A stretch of 39,854 bases of DNA from a virus. The notes beneath the pieces are model-generated. The model did no database searches. It saw only the letters and a list, made by a program, of their open reading frames with translations, and was not told the DNA's origin. The stretch spans positions 1-39,854 of the IMG/VR virus record IMGVR_UViG_3300010157_000121; one strand, 5' to 3'. Positions 36,925 to 39,854 of this stretch are shown here, piece by piece; the stretch's first letter is position 1, and each line of letters begins with the position of its first letter. The position numbers were made by a program, and so were the translations under genes.

Positions 36925-37329
36925 ATGGCGCATTTCGCACAAATAGATGAAAACAACAAAGTAGTACAAGTTATCGTAGTTGACACCAAAGACACCAGTA
37001 CCGCCGACGGCGTTGAAAAAGAAAGTATCGGTGAAGCTTTCTGCGAGCGCTTGTTTGGTGGCACATGGAAAAAGACCAGTTACAACACAAAAGCCAGTGT
37101 TCACAATCAAGGTGGCACACCTTTACGTGGTAACTATGCTGGTATAGGTCACACTTATGACGCAGAAAATGATGTATTTTATGCCCCGCAGCCATTTCCC
37201 AGCTGGACTATTTCAGCTCCCACTTGGCAGTGGACTGCTCCAACACCTATGCCCACAGATGGAAAAGGATATACTTGGAACGAAAACACAAGATCTTGGG
37301 ATCTAGTGACTCCCGCAATCGGTAACTAG
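36925..37329 (+). CDS. Conserved small phage protein (MAHFAQ family)
   Basis: A 134-residue protein. It begins MAHFAQIDENNKVVQVIVVD, continues GEAFCERLFGGTWKKTSYNT and GNYAGIGHTYDAENDVFYAP, and ends with a Pro/Trp-rich run (PFPSWTISAPTWQWTAPTP, then DGKGYTWNENTRSWD). I recognise this pattern from small proteins near structural genes in cyanophages and other marine myophages. The role is not established; the WxW/Pro-rich tail suggests a virion or fibre-tip component. AGGAG a few bases before the ATG and a late-promoter-like octamer support the start. A hairpin with a T-rich tail follows the stop. Confidence 0.65.
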   Translation: MAHFAQIDENNKVVQVIVVDTKDTSTADGVEKESIGEAFCERLFGGTWKKTSYNTKASVHNQGGTPLRGNYAGIGHTYDAENDVFYAPQPFPSWTISAPTWQWTAPTPMPTDGKGYTWNENTRSWDLVTPAIGN

Positions 37330-37337
37330 AATAAATT

Positions 37338-37386
37338 AATAGCGCCTTGATTTGCTACTAAGTAATAAGCAAGCAACGGCGCTATT
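37338..37386 (+). terminator. Rho-independent-like terminator
   Basis: AATAGCGCC (37338-37346) and GGCGCTATT (37378-37386) are perfect 9-base arms; the 31-base loop contains a second inverted pair, TTGCT and AGCAA. ATTT follows the second arm. This separates the MAHFAQ-family gene from the oxygenase gene. Confidence 0.65.
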
Positions 37387-37405
37387 ATTTCAGGAGAAAA
37401 ATCAA

Positions 37406-37444
37406 ATGCTAGTAGTTACACATGTATCAACGGGGGTAAAATGA
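37406..37444 (+). other. 12-codon leader ORF coupled to the oxygenase gene
   Basis: ATG at 37406 has a good AGGAG (37392-37396) nine bases upstream. Twelve codons later the TGA overlaps the next start as ATGA. The downstream gene has only a G-run before its ATG, so ribosomes may reach it through this leader. Whether the peptide has any function cannot be judged. Confidence 0.3.
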
Positions 37445-38040
37445 TAACCCACGGTTTATTTCCAACACCGGTAGCTAGTTTCAATTTTGGTTCGGAATTA
37501 ACATTAGACGAGCTAAACTTTATTAATGGGCAAGATGCCCGCGGTAATCAAGGCAACACCACTAGTAAAGATAACTATCTATTCAAAAACACACAATTAG
37601 ATAGAATCAAAACCTTTTGCGAAGAGTCAATGCTACAGTACTTTAGTGAGATCTACGCTCCCAAAGAAGACGTTAGTCCTTACATAACACAAAGTTGGGC
37701 CAACTACACTAGCAAAGGGCAGTGGCATCACAAGCATGCTCATCCCAACAGTATAGTATCAGGTGTGTTCTATGTACAGGCACAAGAGGGTAGCGACAAG
37801 ATTTACTTTTATCGTGACGTATACAATCAGATAGAAGTCCCAACCGAAAACTACAATCTTTATAACAGTACCAGTTGGTGGTTAGGCGTTGAAACAGGCA
37901 CATTATTATTGTTTCCAAGTCATTTCACACACATGGTACAAACTGTAGAAACTGACGCAACACGCATAAGTATTAGTTTTAACACCTTTTTAAAAGGTTA
38001 TTTAGGTGCTGAGAATGATCTCACAGCATTAAAATTATAA
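37441..38040 (+). CDS. 2-oxoglutarate/Fe(II)-dependent oxygenase
   Basis: A 199-residue protein. It starts MITHGLFPTPVASFNFG, a typical opening of the phage-abundant 2OG-FeII_Oxy_5-like group. The iron site is visible: HKHAHPNSIVSGVFYVQ gives an HxH pair (H99 and H101 most likely), and LLLFPSHFTHMVQ gives the distal ligand H164. R175 in TRISISFNTF is placed to bind 2-oxoglutarate. Such enzymes hydroxylate a protein side chain, nucleotide or small molecule using O2, Fe(II) and 2OG; the substrate cannot be read here. Location beside the fibre genes suggests a virion protein or host-surface substrate, but this is inference only. It is separated from the preceding gene by a terminator and has a 12-codon coupled leader. 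Confidence 0.82.
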   Translation: MITHGLFPTPVASFNFGSELTLDELNFINGQDARGNQGNTTSKDNYLFKNTQLDRIKTFCEESMLQYFSEIYAPKEDVSPYITQSWANYTSKGQWHHKHAHPNSIVSGVFYVQAQEGSDKIYFYRDVYNQIEVPTENYNLYNSTSWWLGVETGTLLLFPSHFTHMVQTVETDATRISISFNTFLKGYLGAENDLTALKL

Positions 38041-38061
38041 TTTTATTTAGGAGATATAGAT

Positions 38062-38259
38062 ATGGAGAAACGCTATAGATTTTATGGAGCCGACACAGCC
38101 ATTGAGCTATTACGTCCTCAAGCAGGGCCATGGCAGTTTAATGGTAGAGAGATTACTATATGGAATGATCCAAGACCTAAGCCCACAGCGGAAGAGATCA
38201 GGGATGCCATGGAAAAGATCAAAGCCATGGAAGACTCTATAGAAAATATCTGGCTATAA
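38062..38259 (+). CDS. Small conserved phage protein, 65 residues
   Basis: A 65-residue protein, MEKRYRFYGADTAIELLRPQ then EITIWNDPRPKPTAEEIRD and a short acidic helix ending MEDSIENIWL. The WNDPRP.PT.EEI motif resembles small proteins I associate with T4-like cyanophages, in some of which it follows fibre genes; the function is unknown. TTAGGAG is placed well before the ATG. A strong hairpin terminator follows the stop by 7 bases, so this closes the transcription unit that begins upstream. Confidence 0.6.
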   Translation: MEKRYRFYGADTAIELLRPQAGPWQFNGREITIWNDPRPKPTAEEIRDAMEKIKAMEDSIENIWL

Positions 38260-38266
38260 CAAAATA

Positions 38267-38290
38267 ATGGGGCTTAACTGCCCCATTTTC
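38267..38290 (+). terminator. Rho-independent terminator
   Basis: ATGGGGC (38267-38273) and GCCCCAT (38280-38286) are perfect arms around the 6-base loop TTAACT, followed by TTTT. Flanking AAAATA before the first arm also pairs with the T-run, so it could work on both strands. Confidence 0.8.
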
Positions 38291-38356
38291 ACGACGGCGC
38301 GCCCAGTAGAACCAACGAACCGCACGTAGTGCAAAACGCATGACACCAAATTGATA

Positions 38357-38385
38357 TTGACTTCTGAGATAATTGACTGTATACT
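38357..38385 (+). promoter_or_regulatory. Sigma70-type promoter for the accessory cassette
   Basis: TTGACT (38357-38362) and TATACT (38380-38385) are separated by exactly 17 bases, each a 5-of-6 match to the bacterial -35 and -10 consensus. The predicted start lies near 38392, giving a roughly 28-base leader before the ATG at 38420. It is the only strong host-type promoter noticed in the window, so the cassette could be read early, before late-gene expression. Confidence 0.72.
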
Positions 38386-38419
38386 GTAGTTGTTTTAAAC
38401 AATCAAAAAGGTCAACGCT

Positions 38420-38827
38420 ATGCGCCTCAAAGAATCTGACTATGCAGCTTATAAAGCACAAGTAGCACAGGATCTGCGTCGCAGTTTAAATGAATCTGTC
38501 ACTTATGCTCGTCGCAGAGCACGAGACAATGATCTAGACATAGACATCACTGTGGATGATTTAATGGAATTATGGCGTAAAACTGACGGCCGCTGTGTCA
38601 TGAGTAATAAGCCCATGAGTCTAGAAACTGGCACTGTAAAGAATCGTAATATGATGAAGGTGAGTATAGATAGGAAAGACAGCACTGTAGGATATACTAA
38701 AAACAACATCCAACTGGTATGTTATATGTATAATGCAGGTAAGAACTCAAGTACTGATGAAGAAACACTAGAGTTCTGGCGAAGTGTCATAAACTACCAA
38801 GACAGTTTAAAAGCTATCGATGCGTAG
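38420..38827 (+). CDS. HNH-type endonuclease-like protein
   Basis: A 135-residue protein. An Arg-rich helix (LRRSLNESVTYARRRARDND, residues 19-38) is followed by IDITVDDLMELWRKTDGRCV with C59 and MSNKPM. The core VSIDRKDSTVGYTKNNIQLV (81-100) precedes CYMYNAGK with C101, N105 and K108. This is the S.DR.D...GYT..N.Q.VC...N..K layout of small phage HNH nucleases; the first His of classic HNH is replaced by the D84-R85 pair, as in many phage members. It could be a homing-type nuclease or a DNA-processing enzyme; activity is not certain. AAAGG lies eight bases before the ATG and a sigma70-type promoter precedes it. Its end overlaps the next gene by 8 bases. Confidence 0.68.
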   Translation: MRLKESDYAAYKAQVAQDLRRSLNESVTYARRRARDNDLDIDITVDDLMELWRKTDGRCVMSNKPMSLETGTVKNRNMMKVSIDRKDSTVGYTKNNIQLVCYMYNAGKNSSTDEETLEFWRSVINYQDSLKAIDA

Positions 38828-39089
38828 TCTAATACTATTAGCACTTATGACGAACCTCACTGGCTGTGCGATTATAGTAACCTCAGCTGGCGGGGGCGCC
38901 GCAGCCGTACAAACAGCCACTATACTGGACGCTGCTAAACTAACCGGCGATGTAGTATCTGGAGCCACAACTGGTAAAAGCCTCACTGACAATGTGATAA
39001 GTTATGCATTTGATCAAGACTGTAGCTTGTTATACCCGTTGGGAGGTTATGACATCTGTAATGATGAAGTAGGAGATGTAACACAGTGA
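38820..39089 (+). CDS. Small lipoprotein
   Basis: An 89-residue protein with a short signal peptide, MRSLILLALMTNLTGC: one Arg, a hydrophobic core, and the lipobox LTGC with the lipid-attached Cys at 16. The mature part has a Gly/Ala-rich segment (TSAGGGAAAVQTATIL), then TGKSLTDNVISYAFDQDCSL with a second Cys and GYDICND with a third. The TGK..TD..IS....DC pattern resembles a family of small proteobacterial lipoproteins. Expressed from a phage it could act at the outer membrane, for example in superinfection exclusion or lysis, but no partner inner-membrane spanin is visible. It overlaps the nuclease gene by 8 bases, so the two are likely co-translated. Confidence 0.68.
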   Translation: MRSLILLALMTNLTGCAIIVTSAGGGAAAVQTATILDAAKLTGDVVSGATTGKSLTDNVISYAFDQDCSLLYPLGGYDICNDEVGDVTQ

Positions 39090-39099
39090 CGGATAATAA

Positions 39100-39303
39100 T
39101 TGACAGAGTACGAAGAATATCAGATGGCAGTGCGGCGTCTAGATGAACTAGAAGCAGAGTATATACCACGCAGAGATAGACTGCGGGCACTGACTAGGGG
39201 CAGCGAGAATAGCTACTTCCTCACAGCACTAAATCAACTTAATGATCAATTGATGCGACAACGTGCTAAAGTGAGATCATTCCAGGGTAAGGGATATAGC
39301 TGA
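39100..39303 (+). CDS. Unidentified 67-residue coiled-coil-like protein
   Basis: The frame opens right after two in-frame stops, and the first possible start is TTG at 39100; ATG at 39124 (residue 9) is the alternative. The product is highly charged and helical, EYEEYQMAVRRLDELEAEY then RRDRLRALTRG and LTALNQLNDQLMRQRAKVRS. I do not recognise a family. The hydrophobic spacing suggests a small coiled coil. It lies 10 bases after the lipoprotein and 2 bases before the next gene, so it belongs to the same operon. Confidence 0.5.
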   Translation: MTEYEEYQMAVRRLDELEAEYIPRRDRLRALTRGSENSYFLTALNQLNDQLMRQRAKVRSFQGKGYS

Positions 39304-39305
39304 GT

Positions 39306-39554
39306 ATGCACATAGATAGACGGGGCGCTATTACCTGTGAAGTATATCTCTTACATGCAGCAGAACGCTATCAAGACTGGCTAGAGCGGGGAGACAGAGA
39401 AGTGGCTGAAGGCTATTGGCTAAGCATGCGACAGTTCGTAAAAGCTCGCTGGCCCGGAGACTATGAGATAGAGTGGTGTCACGCAGAGATGAGGATAAAT
39501 CTAGTGTTTAGAGACACTGGGGCTGAAGTGTGGTTTAGACTACAGCACAAGTAG
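39306..39554 (+). CDS. Unidentified 82-residue protein
   Basis: An 82-residue protein, opening MHIDRRGAITCEVYLLHAAE, with AEGYWLSMRQFVKARWPGDY and EIEWCHAEMRINLVFRDTGA, ending WFRLQHK. It is Trp/Arg-rich, mixed alpha/beta by eye, with Cys residues at about 11 and 58. No family is recognised. The ATG is 2 bases after the preceding stop; it has no strong ribosome site of its own, so translation is likely coupled. It is the last gene seen in the cassette. Confidence 0.5.
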   Translation: MHIDRRGAITCEVYLLHAAERYQDWLERGDREVAEGYWLSMRQFVKARWPGDYEIEWCHAEMRINLVFRDTGAEVWFRLQHK

Positions 39555-39578
39555 GCGAAGATGCAGCTGAGATAATAA

Positions 39579-39600
39579 AAAATTGCATGCATGCAATTTT
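39579..39600. promoter_or_regulatory. Perfect 22-bp palindrome
   Basis: The half-site AAAATTGCATG is followed by its exact reverse complement, with no central loop bases. It lies 25 bases after the last gene. It may bind a dimeric regulator or act as a bidirectional terminator (11-bp stem ending in TTTT). Confidence 0.55.
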
Positions 39601-39662
39601 GAAATAGGAATTTTAACCACACCGAAGTTTCTGACCCCTGGGGTATGGATACGCGATTTTTG

Positions 39663-39713
39663 TGACTAAGACTTTAGTCATACAGTAAAGAAAATATGCG
39701 GCTAAGACTTTAG
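39663..39713 (+). repeat. Pair of CTAAGACTTTAG direct repeats
   Basis: CTAAGACTTTAG occurs at 39666-39677 and 39702-39713, spaced by 36 bases. The first copy sits in a hairpin with arms TGACTAA and TTAGTCA (39663-39680, loop GACT). The second can form a shorter CTAA/TTAG pair flanked by GG and CC. Confidence 0.6.
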
Positions 39714-39854
39714 GGCCAAAAAAGGACGCGGCAAGCCCCTAAGTATTGTAGCTAACCTTGCATACACCCCCCATGAAGTTTTTGCCCCCTACCCCCTTGG
39801 ATCCGCACGATAAAAATAATTTGACTACCAGACTTGACTTATGACACCAATGAC

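Larger units (their letters stand above)
39555..39854. other. Non-coding stretch of about 300 bases with several symmetric motifs
   Basis: No convincing gene starts here. It contains a perfect 22-base palindrome (39579-39600), the 12-base direct repeat CTAAGACTTTAG at 39666 and 39702, an imperfect GAAGTTT..TG.CCCCT....TGGAT repeat at 39624 and 39775, and two TTGACT hexamers (39821 and 39834) near the window end. The last may belong to a promoter for a gene beyond the window; ATGACACCAA at 39841 also occurs at 38340 just before the sigma70-type promoter. This could be a control region, a small RNA locus or a replication/packaging element. Confidence 0.5.

Noticed and set aside
37332-37339. AATAAATT after the MAHFAQ-family gene as another late promoter
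   Set aside because: It deviates at the last base of the octamer and overlaps the first arm of the terminator hairpin.
38237-38461. Minus-strand frame over the terminator and cassette promoter, including a possible 34-codon ORF starting at 38341
   Set aside because: It overlaps the plus-strand promoter and nuclease start, has no good ribosome site, runs through the terminator stem, and the peptide is not recognisable.
39634-39644. ACCCCTGGGGT as a hairpin
   Set aside because: The arms are separated by one base, which cannot form an RNA loop; it is noted only as DNA symmetry within the non-coding region.
1-39854. tRNA genes, CRISPR arrays, insertion sequences and attachment sites
   Set aside because: No cloverleaf with a CCA-type acceptor pattern, no regular spacer-repeat array, no transposase or integrase frame and no convincing att-like repeat was seen by eye; a dedicated tRNA scan was not possible.

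Overview
This window is the tail-morphogenesis region of a large tailed bacteriophage with a contractile, T4-type tail (myovirus). Nothing in it looks like a bacterial chromosome: every supported gene is on the plus strand, genes are packed with 1-4 base overlaps, and the order baseplate/hub proteins, gp53-like, gp5-like spike, gp25-like, gp6-like, very large wedge protein, then tail fibres follows T4-type baseplate logic. Late-promoter-like octamers of the form NATAAATA, as used by T4-like phages, stand in front of several genes. A host-type -35/-10 promoter and a lipobox-bearing lipoprotein point to a Gram-negative host. Family resemblance of the fibres and small accessory proteins suggests an aquatic phage, but the host cannot be named from this sequence. 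The 5-prime end is cut: the first gene enters from outside the window.

Layout. 2-8914: a run of hub and baseplate genes (FPYTP-motif baseplate protein, gp53/LysM-like protein, two probable hub proteins, gp5-like OB-fold spike with beta-helix stalk but no lysozyme domain, a 691-residue Gly/Ser-rich protein with a 54-bp tandem repeat, gp25-like wedge). 8966-27738: the gp6-like wedge protein, overlapping by one base a single 15.3-kb gene for a 5112-residue protein in the gp7 position. This giant is a mosaic of a conserved N-terminal baseplate segment, a degenerate cupredoxin-like domain, two chitin-binding-like modules, about ten copies of a small beta-module, and seven FG-GAP repeats interrupted by inserted domains. 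27778-28523: a 47-residue mini-protein translationally coupled to a 201-residue structural protein that shares its core motif. 28608-36799: the fibre locus, with two fibres ending in peptidase S74 (Ser-Lys) autocleaving chaperones, one small conserved protein, and a third fibre with a different, G2-like C-terminus. All three are built from the same repeated SATGNITG / LAAFGSN modules. 36925-38259: a small conserved phage protein, a 2-oxoglutarate/Fe(II) oxygenase and a 65-residue protein, ending in a strong hairpin terminator.

38260-39854 reads as an accessory cassette. It has its own sigma70-type promoter, an HNH-type nuclease, a small lipoprotein and two unidentified small proteins. It ends in a roughly 300-bp non-coding stretch with a perfect 22-bp palindrome, a 12-bp direct repeat that can form hairpins, and an imperfect GAAGTTT..TG.CCCCT repeat.

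Working together, the first half makes the membrane-piercing hub and the wedges that trigger sheath contraction, the giant protein probably decorates or extends the wedge periphery, and the fibre locus supplies receptor binding with self-cleaving trimerisation chaperones. No tRNA, rRNA, CRISPR array, integrase, transposase or reverse transcriptase was seen.
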